A DNA stretch of 64,000 nt from Anaerocolumna sp. AGMB13020 (lineage in GTDB: Bacteria > Bacillota > Clostridia > Lachnospirales > Lachnospiraceae): positions 992,001-1,056,000 of the forward strand of contig NZ_CP136910.1 of the NCBI RefSeq assembly GCF_033100115.1, given 5' to 3'. The notes beneath the pieces were generated by a model that was not told where the DNA came from, searched no databases, and saw only the letters and a list, made by a program, of their open reading frames with translations. Position 1 is the stretch's first letter. Each line of letters starts with the position of its first letter. A program made the translations under genes and the position numbers. Positions 51,411-60,450 of the stretch are shown here, in pieces.

Positions 51411-53387
51411 TTAATACTCAGCCACAACCATCTGATGCAGCTCAAGCTTTGGTACCTTAAATTCTACGCTTTCCTTCTTCTGTATATATTTCAGCTCAAT
51501 TTCTCCGGGAGCAAGATATATCCGCTTAATCTCTTCTGTACAATTTAACCGCACCTCAATTTCATAAAGGGGCTGTATATCTTCTATTACCTCTGTATTC
51601 TTTCCTCGTTTAACCGGAACTCCATACAACAAATGGACAACATAACGACTCTTTTGCTTTGTCAGGGTAACGATTCCTTGGGCAGGGAGGGAGGTTCTGA
51701 CAGCTGCCTTATCATTGAGCAGCTGGTCAAGAGCATATTGAACCATACGCTTTAGAATAAGACTTCCTGCAGTCGCATAATCCCCGAATACCTCCCAGGA
51801 TATATAGATGCCATCCTTCCCGCTAACCATTCCAGGTCCGGCTTTTTCATTCCTTGCCGGAGAATGCAGGTGAGAACAAAAGGCAGCAGCTGTTCTGTTA
51901 AAATAAGGATTCTCCCTGCTGCCAAGTTCTTTTCCTGAAACCATCTCTATCGCATAACCCTGGGAATACATAACAAAAGCTGATGTATCAAGGTCTTCTA
52001 TAGTAAATCCAGGTCGGAAGTAGTCCGGACGGAATTCATTCTCTCTCAGATAACGAATACCAAAGTCCAGCTGGAAATCTGTCTTTTCACTATTTAAGCC
52101 TGAGCTTCCAGTGGCCAGAAGTTTACCTCCTTGTACCACATATTGCTCCAGCTTTTCCTTCAGTTTGGTCTCCAGTAATATAATATCCGGCAAAACGAGC
52201 AAAGAATATCTGGTGAAATCCTCTTCTTCATCAATAACATGAAACAGATAATGTCCCTCCAGAAGAATCCTGGCGGCCCCGATATCTGCCAATTTAGCGG
52301 CTTCTGCTAAAGCTCTGTCATGAAAACCGCTCTTTTCTATAACCGCCTCCGCAGACAGTACTCCAATATCTGCAAGGTTTTCTGCCTTTAGAAGCCAGGG
52401 TTCCTTAAGGCTTAATTCCTCATAGGCTTTACCTATTAAAGAATAAGTAGCCATATCCATCTCTCCCGACGGATGCAGCTGGTCTCCGATAGAGACTCCC
52501 GCTCCATTCGCGATAGAAAGAGAGGCTTCATACCTGAGGGCATTAGGATGCTTAAAACCTCCGAATTCTCCCCAGGACTGATGGAATTTCCCTGTCATAC
52601 CAAGATACTCCATACCAAGCGTCCTGGCATAAGCAGCGGACAGCGGAAAATGATCATATCCCCAACCACCAGTAGGCAGGCTTTCCAGTTCCAGATGACT
52701 GTTCATATAAGCCAAATCTCTTCTGCCCCGTCTTATATGCCCTCCGTTATGAAATACCGGCAAGCCCGGTTTTACACTGTCAATGGTCTCTCTTACCCGC
52801 ATTGCATATTTGGCATATACTCTTTCTGCCAGGGTCATAACATCCGCCTCTTTAAAGGGGTCCATTCCCTCCTGCTCCATAGTTTCTCTGCAATGCCTGC
52901 AATAGCAGGGTTGGACTCCTATAATATCTAAGAAGATGCCATCAGCTTCGTAATTCTCACATACTTCTTTTATCTGTTCCAGCAAATAATCCAGATACGG
53001 TGTATTTATACATAATTTATGATAACCCGGCTCCAGAAAGCTTTTGGTCCACAACATGGAATCGTCTTTCATTCTGACAATCCACTCCGGATGCCTGCGT
53101 GCAATTTTTTCATCAAACCCTGCAGACAGGTATACTGGTGTCTTTACCCCTAACTCATGTGCCGCACTTATTTGCGCTCCCAAAAGGTCAAAGTTAAGAT
53201 TGGGATGTATTTCATTGGCCCTGGAAGGATGATAGGCCCAGCCGTGATGGCATTTAGAAAATAGTGTTATGGAGCTTACACAACCTTTCTTTAAGGCTTC
53301 CTGAAACTGTTCTTTGCTGAACTTTTCCCCGATTCCTTCTATCTTTTCACTGGTGTGAAAGTCCAGATGTACTTGCCTGTATTTCAT
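51411..53387 (-). CDS. GHL6/GH42-like putative glycoside hydrolase with beta-galactosidase trimerisation domain
   Basis: A 658-residue cytoplasmic protein. The N-terminal TIM barrel (1-330) has the GHL6-type features: ITLFSKCHHGWAYHP, PVYLSAGFDE, YEADGIFLDI with putative catalytic Asp154, and a Cys triplet (161, 163, 166) in PCYCRHC. A Rossmann-like domain follows (LLVLPDIILLETKLKEKLE and GGKLLATGSSG), as in the trimerisation domain of GH42 enzymes, then a small beta domain. The real activity is unknown, since this is one of the hypothetical GH families. GAGGTG precedes the ATG. It lies downstream of the ABC sugar transporter genes. Confidence 0.8.
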   Translation of the reverse strand: MKYRQVHLDFHTSEKIEGIGEKFSKEQFQEALKKGCVSSITLFSKCHHGWAYHPSRANEIHPNLNFDLLGAQISAAHELGVKTPVYLSAGFDEKIARRHPEWIVRMKDDSMLWTKSFLEPGYHKLCINTPYLDYLLEQIKEVCENYEADGIFLDIIGVQPCYCRHCRETMEQEGMDPFKEADVMTLAERVYAKYAMRVRETIDSVKPGLPVFHNGGHIRRGRRDLAYMNSHLELESLPTGGWGYDHFPLSAAYARTLGMEYLGMTGKFHQSWGEFGGFKHPNALRYEASLSIANGAGVSIGDQLHPSGEMDMATYSLIGKAYEELSLKEPWLLKAENLADIGVLSAEAVIEKSGFHDRALAEAAKLADIGAARILLEGHYLFHVIDEEEDFTRYSLLVLPDIILLETKLKEKLEQYVVQGGKLLATGSSGLNSEKTDFQLDFGIRYLRENEFRPDYFRPGFTIEDLDTSAFVMYSQGYAIEMVSGKELGSRENPYFNRTAAAFCSHLHSPARNEKAGPGMVSGKDGIYISWEVFGDYATAGSLILKRMVQYALDQLLNDKAAVRTSLPAQGIVTLTKQKSRYVVHLLYGVPVKRGKNTEVIEDIQPLYEIEVRLNCTEEIKRIYLAPGEIELKYIQKKESVEFKVPKLELHQMVVAEY

Positions 53388-53644
53388 ATTTATTTCACCT
53401 CATTTTCTCATGTCTGCAGCTACCCTACGAAAGCTGTTCTTAACGGTATCACTACTGACACTTCCCTGAAAACTCCCTGATTCAATCACTTTTTATTTGT
53501 CCAGTAAATACGTGAGGCAGCATAACCGCTCCCTCATTAACAAGCCTCCTTCCATGTCTGTAGATATCAGAACACGGAAGAAGGTTGAATTAAACTAAAA
53601 ACTTCTCAGAGCTCTTTGCTGTTGATTACAGCTTCCCTTCCATA

Positions 53645-55252
53645 TTATTTGGAAGCTCTCCATTCATCAATCTGGCGTTGAATCTCTTTTGTCACCACAT
53701 CATCACCTGCTTTAATCAGCTTAGTGACAAAATCTTTGTAAAGCGCATCTGCATCAGGCGCAGCACCGGAGTTTAAGGTAGTCTTATATTCGCCGATTAC
53801 AGCATTTACCTGTGCAAGCTCTGTTTTAATTGGATCGGTATCCAGTGTAAAGCCTTTCAGCTTTGATGGAGCTGCATCTGCATTTACCTGACGGATGAAA
53901 TCACTCTGCAAGGTAAGAGGTTTGTTCTCCATGTAAATCTCGTAACCGTTAAAGATATTACCGATAGCCCAGTTGTATTGACCGTAAGGGCTGTCAGCGG
54001 TAGGCTGTGAAGTATAACCGATAGGCTGGATTTCTTTGTCATTGATCTTATTGTAGTGCTTTCCTTCAATACCATAAACCATTAAGTTATAGAGGTCTTT
54101 CCCTTTTTCTGTGTTCATTAATTCGATTAACTGCATCGCTCTTTCCGGATTCTTGGAATTAGAGGATATAGCCATGTTGGTAGCTGCTGCTGCATAAGGA
54201 ATATAGTGAGAATTGTCAAAAGGAATCTTTACATAAGCGGTTGAACCAGCTGCTTCACTTGTTGCGATTTCAGATTCTGTGGGATAATAACCCTGACCTA
54301 CCAGGTAGTTACCGCCACCGCGCACTTCATAAATTTCCTGTGATACATTATCAGCCGTTAAGATATCCTTTCTGATGTAACCCTTCTGGTACCAGTCGGA
54401 ATATTCCTTTACGAAAGTCTCATATTCAGGTGTTCTGTAAAGATTGACAGGTGTATAATCGTCGCTGTAAATATCGATTTTATAAGGATTTAAGATCCAC
54501 TCATAACCTTTTTCCACGTGATCTGCAAAACCGAAGACACCTTTTTGTAAATCGCCGCCGTCTTTTATCATCACGATATATTTCTCAAGTTCATCCCATA
54601 ATTCCTGGTCCATCTTCTGATGGGAACCGAATAATTCTGCCAATTGCTCCACATTAATCTGATCTTTGTATTTCTCATAAATCTTTATGGGAAATTGTAA
54701 AGTGGATACATAAGAAACCATCTGCTGCATGTTGGGTATGCTGTAAAGCTTTCCATCCACTCTTGATTTATCCAGGATGTTTTCAGGAATTTCCTTTAAC
54801 AGGGAAGGTGCATACTCTTCCATCAGTTTGTCAAGCTCCATATAGGAACCTTTTCGTACTTCCGTTACATATGGAACCATCCAGCCATGCCATACGATAT
54901 CGACATTTTCCTGGGAAGCACTAATCAGTTTCCATTTCTCTGCATAATCTGCTGAGGTGATACCCTCAAACTTAACGGTAGTACCAGGCAGATATTTCTG
55001 AAGTTCTTCGTTGAATTTGTTCCATACCTCCTGCGCATCTTTCTGCTCGCCCGGACTTAAGAATACCCATTTCAAGGTTACCGGTTCCGCTTCCTTTTCC
55101 GGTTCTTTTGTACCGGTAGGCTCACTCTGCTCTGCATTTGTTTCTTTTGTTCCGCTGTTATTATCCGGCGTATTGCTGCTGCCCTTGCAACCTGTCAGGA
55201 TAATGGAAAACATAAGACAGATTACAACGAAAACTCTCATTCTTTTTAACAT
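53645..55252 (-). CDS. Extracellular solute-binding lipoprotein of a CUT1-type sugar ABC transporter
   Basis: The frame is open to 55375, but AAAGGAGGG precedes the ATG at 55252, which starts a proper lipoprotein signal: MLKRMRVFVVICLMFSII then LTGC with lipid-bearing Cys22. The mature 514 residues include the family-1 binding-protein pattern TLKWVFLSPGEQKD and the later NPERAMQLIELMNTEKGKDLY typical of LplA/YtcQ-type proteins. It captures an oligosaccharide outside the membrane for the two permeases encoded just upstream. An acidic, Ser/Thr-rich linker (about 23-50) spaces it from the lipid anchor. Confidence 0.95.
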   Translation of the reverse strand: MLKRMRVFVVICLMFSIILTGCKGSSNTPDNNSGTKETNAEQSEPTGTKEPEKEAEPVTLKWVFLSPGEQKDAQEVWNKFNEELQKYLPGTTVKFEGITSADYAEKWKLISASQENVDIVWHGWMVPYVTEVRKGSYMELDKLMEEYAPSLLKEIPENILDKSRVDGKLYSIPNMQQMVSYVSTLQFPIKIYEKYKDQINVEQLAELFGSHQKMDQELWDELEKYIVMIKDGGDLQKGVFGFADHVEKGYEWILNPYKIDIYSDDYTPVNLYRTPEYETFVKEYSDWYQKGYIRKDILTADNVSQEIYEVRGGGNYLVGQGYYPTESEIATSEAAGSTAYVKIPFDNSHYIPYAAAATNMAISSNSKNPERAMQLIELMNTEKGKDLYNLMVYGIEGKHYNKINDKEIQPIGYTSQPTADSPYGQYNWAIGNIFNGYEIYMENKPLTLQSDFIRQVNADAAPSKLKGFTLDTDPIKTELAQVNAVIGEYKTTLNSGAAPDADALYKDFVTKLIKAGDDVVTKEIQRQIDEWRASK

Positions 55253-55281
55253 AAAATACCCTCCTTTTAATATGTAAACCT

Positions 55282-56166
55282 CTATTCTTTTACCGCACCT
55301 ACCGTTAAACCTTTTGCAAAATACTTCTGAAAGAACGGAAAGATGATAAGCATTGGTCCAGCTGCAACAATACACAATGCAAATCTTATAGTCTCAGAAG
55401 GAAGCTGGGTCAGATTGATACTGATTCCTGCTACCGGCGAACTCTCTGCCATGTCTTTGATAAACTGTACTTCTCTTAATATCTGCTGCAGCAGATACTG
55501 TAACGAAAATAACTCCTTGCTTCTGATATAAATCAAAGCAGTATTCCAGTCATTCCACCTGGCCAGTAGATTCAATAATGAAACTGTGGCAATAACCGGT
55601 TTTGACAAAGGCAGTACAATCTTATAAAACACCTGCAGCTCTCTTGCACCGTCAATTTTTGCAGACTCAACAAGTGAAGGCGGCAATCCCTGGAAGAAAG
55701 ACCTGATTACGATAATGTGAAATGCATTTGCCAGGTTTGGTAAGATATATACCCAGATATTATCCTGCAGATGCAGATATTTAGTCATTAATATATAAGT
55801 AGGAATCAATCCTCCAGAAAACAACATTGTAAAAATAATAAAGAAAGTTACAGGTTTTTTGTACTTATAACTGGATCTGGATAAGGGATAAGCCATTAAG
55901 GTCATAACAACCATACTGAAAGCTGTGGCAACCAGGGAATAAAAAATTGTTACCTTGTAGGAATTCAGCAACTGTCCCGGACTTTTCATGACATATTTAT
56001 AAGCTTCCAAGGAAAACTTATGGGGAATCAATTTATACCCTTCTGTTATAAGTGTCTGTTCATCCGTTATGGATGATGAAATAATTAATATAAACGGTAT
56101 TATAAAACCCAGTGAAAATATCAGGAAAAATATATTTACCGGTAAATTCGCTCTTTTGCTTTTCAC
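55282..56166 (-). CDS. CUT1-type sugar ABC transporter permease (YtcP/LplC-like)
   Basis: A 294-residue permease from a GTG with GAGGAGG before it. Six hydrophobic helices are seen (first at 10-32). The cytoplasmic EAA loop reads ESAKIDGARELQVFYKIVLP (about 188-207), the ATPase contact site. C-terminal YFAKGLTVGAVKE is the hallmark of the group. It pairs with the permease upstream (11 bp apart). No ATPase gene is in the cluster, so a shared MsmX-type ATPase elsewhere must drive it. Confidence 0.95.
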   Translation of the reverse strand: MKSKRANLPVNIFFLIFSLGFIIPFILIISSSITDEQTLITEGYKLIPHKFSLEAYKYVMKSPGQLLNSYKVTIFYSLVATAFSMVVMTLMAYPLSRSSYKYKKPVTFFIIFTMLFSGGLIPTYILMTKYLHLQDNIWVYILPNLANAFHIIVIRSFFQGLPPSLVESAKIDGARELQVFYKIVLPLSKPVIATVSLLNLLARWNDWNTALIYIRSKELFSLQYLLQQILREVQFIKDMAESSPVAGISINLTQLPSETIRFALCIVAAGPMLIIFPFFQKYFAKGLTVGAVKE

Positions 56167-56177
56167 GTTTGCCTCCT

Positions 56178-57134
56178 CTAAAACAATGAATTTTCAGGTG
56201 ATATCTTCTTAACTATTTTGTTGGTAGCTACTACCATTACAAACCCCACAAAGGATTGGAACAAACCTACTGCCGTTGTTATTCCGATATCATCACCGGT
56301 CTGCAGCCCACGGTAAATATAAGTATCAATAATATCAGTGGTAGGATATAATAGTCCCACATTACGGGGTATATTATAAAAGAGACCAAAATCACCTTTG
56401 ATAATGCCGCCGACATTTAAGATGGTCAGCACCGTCATAAGGGGAATCAGAGATGGGATGGTAATATAACATATCTGTTTCCATTTGCTTGCTCCGTCAA
56501 TGGAGGCTGCTTCAAAAAGCTGTTCATCAATTCCCATTAATGCCGCATAATACATAATGCAGCTGAGGCCCACACTTTTCCATACATGAACCACCGGCAA
56601 TATAACCACCCAGTATTTCGGTTCCAGATACCAGTTGATGCCCTCCATGCCAAAGAATTTTATAATCTGGTTCAATATTCCCATATTGGGTTCCAGTAAG
56701 ATATAAGTAATATAACCTACAATGACCCAGGACAGGAAATGTGGTAGTATCATGGTAGTCTGGTAAAATTTCAGGAACAGCCTGTTCTTCACTTCATAGA
56801 GAAGTATGGCAATCGCTACTGCACAGACAATTCCAAGTATTATGAATACCAGACCGTAACCTACGGTATTTCTTGCTATCCTGAATGCATCCTGTGAAGT
56901 AAAGAAAAATTTGAAATTGCGAAGTCCTACCCATTCACTGCCGAAGATACCTAAGTTGTTTCGATAGTCTTTAAATGCAATAATAACTCCAAGCATTGGT
57001 ATGTAACTGAAAACCAGAAAGAAGATAATGCCGGGCACCAACATCATCGACAGCTCAAAATTATCTCTAAACACTCCCCATTTGCTCTTCTTTTTTATTG
57101 TTAAATTTACTTGTTCCCTTTTTAATTTCGACAT
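56178..57134 (-). CDS. CUT1-type sugar ABC transporter permease (LplB-like)
   Basis: Of several in-frame starts (GTG 57176, ATG 57164, ATG 57134) I prefer 57134, which follows AAAGGG by 11 nt and begins a normal 318-residue permease, though the site is not strong. Six helices are visible. EAASIDGASKWKQICYITIP is the EAA loop and carries the Gly needed to dock the ATPase. LplB-like features include the N-terminal LVPGIIFFLVFSYIPMLGVI. It heads the operon permease-permease-binding protein-GHL6. Confidence 0.93.
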   Translation of the reverse strand: MSKLKREQVNLTIKKKSKWGVFRDNFELSMMLVPGIIFFLVFSYIPMLGVIIAFKDYRNNLGIFGSEWVGLRNFKFFFTSQDAFRIARNTVGYGLVFIILGIVCAVAIAILLYEVKNRLFLKFYQTTMILPHFLSWVIVGYITYILLEPNMGILNQIIKFFGMEGINWYLEPKYWVVILPVVHVWKSVGLSCIMYYAALMGIDEQLFEAASIDGASKWKQICYITIPSLIPLMTVLTILNVGGIIKGDFGLFYNIPRNVGLLYPTTDIIDTYIYRGLQTGDDIGITTAVGLFQSFVGFVMVVATNKIVKKISPENSLF

Positions 57135-57240
57135 AAACACCAGTACCCTTTCGTTATATTGCATAGTTTTTATCACTCTTACTGGTTTTTATTATATCTC
57201 TTTAACAATTCAGTAACAATCATAGATATTTAACATAACC

Positions 57241-57269
57241 GTAGAATTTTAACCAATATAAAATTCTAC
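57241..57269. repeat. 11-bp perfect inverted repeat upstream of the sugar ABC operon
   Basis: GTAGAATTTTA (57241-57251) and TAAAATTCTAC (57259-57269), 7-bp centre. A related TAGAATTTAAA lies at 57310-57320. It is within the 5' region of the permease operon and could be an operator for one of the AraC-type regulators, or a leader hairpin. Confidence 0.5.
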
Positions 57270-57423
57270 TATTTTTATACTGATACCAATGCCTATATGA
57301 ATTTTTGTATAGAATTTAAACAGATTTGTGTATGATTGCTACAGCTTTAGGGTTAAATTGCATAGGAAATTAAGGGAAAACAACAATATTTATTGATAAA
57401 ATTTACCTTTTTGCTAAAACTGC

Positions 57424-57454
57424 TTGACATGCAGTGAACTCTATACAGTAGACT
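57424..57454 (+). promoter_or_regulatory. MerR-type promoter (19-bp spacer) of the aldo/keto reductase gene
   Basis: TTGACA (57424-57429), 19-bp spacer, TAGACT (57449-57454). Inside the spacer an imperfect inverted repeat ATGCAGT-GA-ACTCTAT (57429-57444; 5 of 7 pairs match) resembles the AGT-GA-ACT core of AdhR-like MerR regulators, which control aldehyde-reducing enzymes. The 19-bp spacing is diagnostic; the specific regulator is inferred. Confidence 0.65.
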
Positions 57455-57488
57455 TGTATCATACTATCAGGAAAGTGAGGATAATCAT

Positions 57489-58469
57489 ATGGAATATGTT
57501 AAACTTGGAAACACCGGTTTAGAGGTATCACGGCTTTGCCTTGGCTGCATGAGTTTTGGTGATCCTGCAGGCTGGGTTCATAAATGGGCATTAACAGACG
57601 AGGAAAGCCGGCCTGTAATCAAAAAGGCCCTGGATTCAGGTATTAATTTTTTTGATACCGCTAATGTATATTCGTTGGGCAGAAGCGAAGAAATCCTCGG
57701 ACGAGCTTTAAAGGACTATGCAAACCGTGATGAAATCGTTATTGCAACAAAAGTATACAATAAGATGCAGGAGGGTCCCAATGGAGCCGGACTTTCCAGA
57801 AAAGCTATTATGAGCGAGATCGATAAGAGCCTGAAACGTCTTGGTACGGATTATGTAGATCTCTACATCATCCATAGATGGGATTATAATACTCCTATTG
57901 AAGAAACCATGTCAGCACTACATGACCTGGTAAAAGCAGGTAAGACAAGATATATCGGTGCCTCCTCCATGTATGCCTGGCAATTTCAGAAAGCTCTTTA
58001 TACTGCAGAGAAAAACGGCTGGACACGTTTTGTATCCATGCAGAACCATTTAAACCTTATCTATCGGGAAGAAGAAAGAGAAATGATACCCTTATGCAAA
58101 GAGGAGAAAATAGCTCTGACACCTTATAGCCCCCTGGCTTCTGGAAGACTGACCAGAGACTGGTCAGAGACCACAAAACGCTATGAAACTGACCGGGTGC
58201 AAAGAGACAAGTATGATTCTACCATAGACGCCGACAGACTGGTGGTGGAAAGACTTGCAGAAGTTGCACAACAGCACGGAGTTCCCCGAACCCAGATAGC
58301 CCTGGCATGGCTGATGCAAAAACAGCCGGTTACAATTCCCATAATCGGTGCTACAAAGATTTCCCATCTGGAAGCAGCCGTACCGTCCCTGGATGTCAGA
58401 CTTTCACCGGAAGAAATCGCTTATATGGAAGAGCCCTATGTCCCCCACCGGATTGTGGCTCATAGCTAA
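57489..58469 (+). CDS. Aldo/keto reductase
   Basis: A 326-residue (alpha/beta)8 reductase with the full catalytic tetrad: Asp56, Tyr61, Lys88 and His129. The N-terminal family signature GNTGLEVSRLCLGCMSFG and the NADP-binding C-terminal IPIIGATKISHLEAA are present. It reduces aldehydes or sugars with NAD(P)H. AGTGAGGA lies upstream of the ATG. It is a monocistronic plus-strand gene between two minus-strand sugar clusters; its MerR-type promoter fits a detoxification role more than sugar catabolism. Confidence 0.95.
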   Translation: MEYVKLGNTGLEVSRLCLGCMSFGDPAGWVHKWALTDEESRPVIKKALDSGINFFDTANVYSLGRSEEILGRALKDYANRDEIVIATKVYNKMQEGPNGAGLSRKAIMSEIDKSLKRLGTDYVDLYIIHRWDYNTPIEETMSALHDLVKAGKTRYIGASSMYAWQFQKALYTAEKNGWTRFVSMQNHLNLIYREEEREMIPLCKEEKIALTPYSPLASGRLTRDWSETTKRYETDRVQRDKYDSTIDADRLVVERLAEVAQQHGVPRTQIALAWLMQKQPVTIPIIGATKISHLEAAVPSLDVRLSPEEIAYMEEPYVPHRIVAHS

Positions 58470-58476
58470 TTAGTCT

Positions 58477-58531
58477 AAAAAAGGATTTGTGTGCTTATTC
58501 GAACAAAGTTCGTTTATAGCACTCAAATCCT
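58477..58531 (-). terminator. Terminator of the right-end kinase gene (minus strand)
   Basis: AGGATTTGTGTGC (58482-58494) pairs with GCACTCAAATCCT (58519-58531) with one mismatch. On the minus strand the stem is followed by TTTTTAGA, a good U-tract, so it ends the kinase/regulator operon. The apex carries a smaller GAAC/GTTC hairpin. Confidence 0.75.
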
Positions 58532-58559
58532 AAAATTACCTGACATATTGTATTTAACA

Positions 58560-58597
58560 CCGGAACCACTATTATTCCGTAATAAAAGTGGTTTCGG
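58560..58597 (+). terminator. Possible terminator after the aldo/keto reductase gene
   Basis: CCGGAACCACT (58560-58570) pairs with AGTGGTTTCGG (58587-58597) with one G-T pair. The tail (ATTGTTGCTT) is only moderately T-rich, so confidence is limited. Confidence 0.4.
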
Positions 58598-58650
58598 ATT
58601 GTTGCTTAATTTCTTCTGGCAGCCGTGATTCTATTGCAGGAGCACACTGA

Positions 58651-60450
58651 TTACACCGGAATCAGAGGCAGCATCAACCGAACTTTTGTACCGTTCTCGG
58701 GCGTACTTTCAAGCTTCATGTAATACTCTTCACCATAGAATAATCTGATTCTCTGATTTATATTGTTCAGCCCGATTCCTATCCTTGTGTTATCTGATTT
58801 TTCTTTGATTTTGGTGTCCAGCCGGTTCAACTCCCTTGTATCCATACCAATGCCGTTATCTTCAATGGTAATATACAGGGCAGACTCCTTATCCGAGGTC
58901 ACCTCCACCTTAATCCATCCATTTTTCTTGACGTTTTTCAGACCATGGGTTACTGCATTTTCTACAATCGGCTGTAACAATAATGGTAGAATCTGATATT
59001 CCCTGCTTCTGATATCCTCCTGTATCGTTATACTGTAGCTGATTCTGTCCTCAAATCTTAATTTCTGAATCTGCAGATAGACATCAATGTAATTCAGCTC
59101 TTTTTCCAGAGTAGTCGAAAAGGTTTCCGTATTTTCCAATACATAGTGGATTGCCTGTCCCAATAGCTTAATAGCAGTGGACACATTATAATCATCGTTC
59201 TCAATTGCCAGCATACGGATGGTTTCCAGTGTGTTATATATAAAATGAGGATTTATCTGGCTGGCTAGCAGCTTGAATTCCATCTTCTGCTGTTGGTTGA
59301 TCAACTCCTTCTGCTTGATAAGAGCTTCATATACCTGAGCTTCCTTTTTCTTTATCTCCTGGATCATATATTTCAGATCAAAAAAGGTTTCCGTCAGTTC
59401 ATCGTCTCCCCGCAAAGTATCAATAATATCATATTCCCCTGTACTGGCACTGCTCATGGCCTTACGCAGAGCAATTACCCTGTAACTGAATTTCTTTGTA
59501 TAAAACAGGATTCCTACTAGCGGTATGACAATGGATACAAGTGTTATGACCACACACATGACCACAATCTTAAAGATACTGTTATACGCCTCCAGATCCA
59601 GGGTGGTAATATAATAGGTATCCTTAGAACGATAGGCCGGCAAGGAAGATATATATCCCAGAACCTTATTCCCTTGATATTTCAGAGAACCTTTAGAGGT
59701 AAAATATTTTTCCTCAAAATCAATGGGAACCTGTTGTTTTTCTCCCTGCACGGATCTTGTCGTGCTGAAGAAGATTTCGTCTTTGTTCAGAGAGACTGCT
59801 GTAAAGAGTTTGTTGTTCTGTATACGGTTCTTTAAGTAATTCGTACTGATCGTAACCACCAGAATGGCCCCGTCATTGGTATGCTCATCAGAGTCTACAA
59901 TAGGAAAGGAACGAATAAAGGTCAGCTGTAACAAGCTCTTTTCCTTGTTTTCCGGCGTGTAATTGACCCAGGCACTGCTGGAGGGTATGGAGACTTTGGA
60001 AAACCATTCATCCTTCACTTGAGGAGTGGCATGTTTAATGTAAAAGCTCTCTGGCAATGAGGTATTGGTCGTATATACGGTAATAGCCGCCAGTGCTGTA
60101 TTGTTTTTCATATAGGTATCAAAACGGTCATAGGTATTGATCCGGCTGCTGAATTCCGTTTCCTCCGGTGCTTTTTCCGTGAGCATTGAGAGCAATGCTT
60201 TATCATTGATAAAATCTTCGGACATATTAAAGATGTTCAGGGTACAGTCCAATAAAATGGACTTCACCCTGAGATTATCGGATTCCAGCTGAGAATAGGT
60301 CTGCTGGTATAAAGCTTTGGCAAAATACAGGGTCAGAAATAAACCGATGAAAGCAACCGGTATTACAAGAAAAGGAATAAATATAATATACATCTGCGTC
60401 TTTATTTTTACTTTTGATTTTGTTTGCAAAGCCCTTCTCCCTGTCCTCAC
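58651..60450 (-). CDS. YesM-type sensor histidine kinase (second system)
   Basis: A 599-residue kinase. Helices at about 20-43 and 291-317 bracket a 250-residue dCache-like outer sensor. A HAMP-type stretch (about 320-372) leads to His402 in SQINPHFIYNTLE and the ATPase domain with LLQPIVENAVTHG and DNGIGMDTREL. The GTG at 60450 overlaps the regulator's TGA stop by 4 nt (GTGA); a TTG at 60429, preceded by GGGAG, is an alternative start. It pairs with the AraC-type regulator directly upstream and likely reports on the sugar captured by the lipoprotein at the right end. Confidence 0.94.
   Translation of the reverse strand: MRTGRRALQTKSKVKIKTQMYIIFIPFLVIPVAFIGLFLTLYFAKALYQQTYSQLESDNLRVKSILLDCTLNIFNMSEDFINDKALLSMLTEKAPEETEFSSRINTYDRFDTYMKNNTALAAITVYTTNTSLPESFYIKHATPQVKDEWFSKVSIPSSSAWVNYTPENKEKSLLQLTFIRSFPIVDSDEHTNDGAILVVTISTNYLKNRIQNNKLFTAVSLNKDEIFFSTTRSVQGEKQQVPIDFEEKYFTSKGSLKYQGNKVLGYISSLPAYRSKDTYYITTLDLEAYNSIFKIVVMCVVITLVSIVIPLVGILFYTKKFSYRVIALRKAMSSASTGEYDIIDTLRGDDELTETFFDLKYMIQEIKKKEAQVYEALIKQKELINQQQKMEFKLLASQINPHFIYNTLETIRMLAIENDDYNVSTAIKLLGQAIHYVLENTETFSTTLEKELNYIDVYLQIQKLRFEDRISYSITIQEDIRSREYQILPLLLQPIVENAVTHGLKNVKKNGWIKVEVTSDKESALYITIEDNGIGMDTRELNRLDTKIKEKSDNTRIGIGLNNINQRIRLFYGEEYYMKLESTPENGTKVRLMLPLIPV

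Noticed and set aside
53549..53580. Imperfect CTTCC.TGT hairpin between the binding lipoprotein and GHL6-like genes
   Set aside because: It has a mismatch and no U-tract, so a terminator cannot be claimed.
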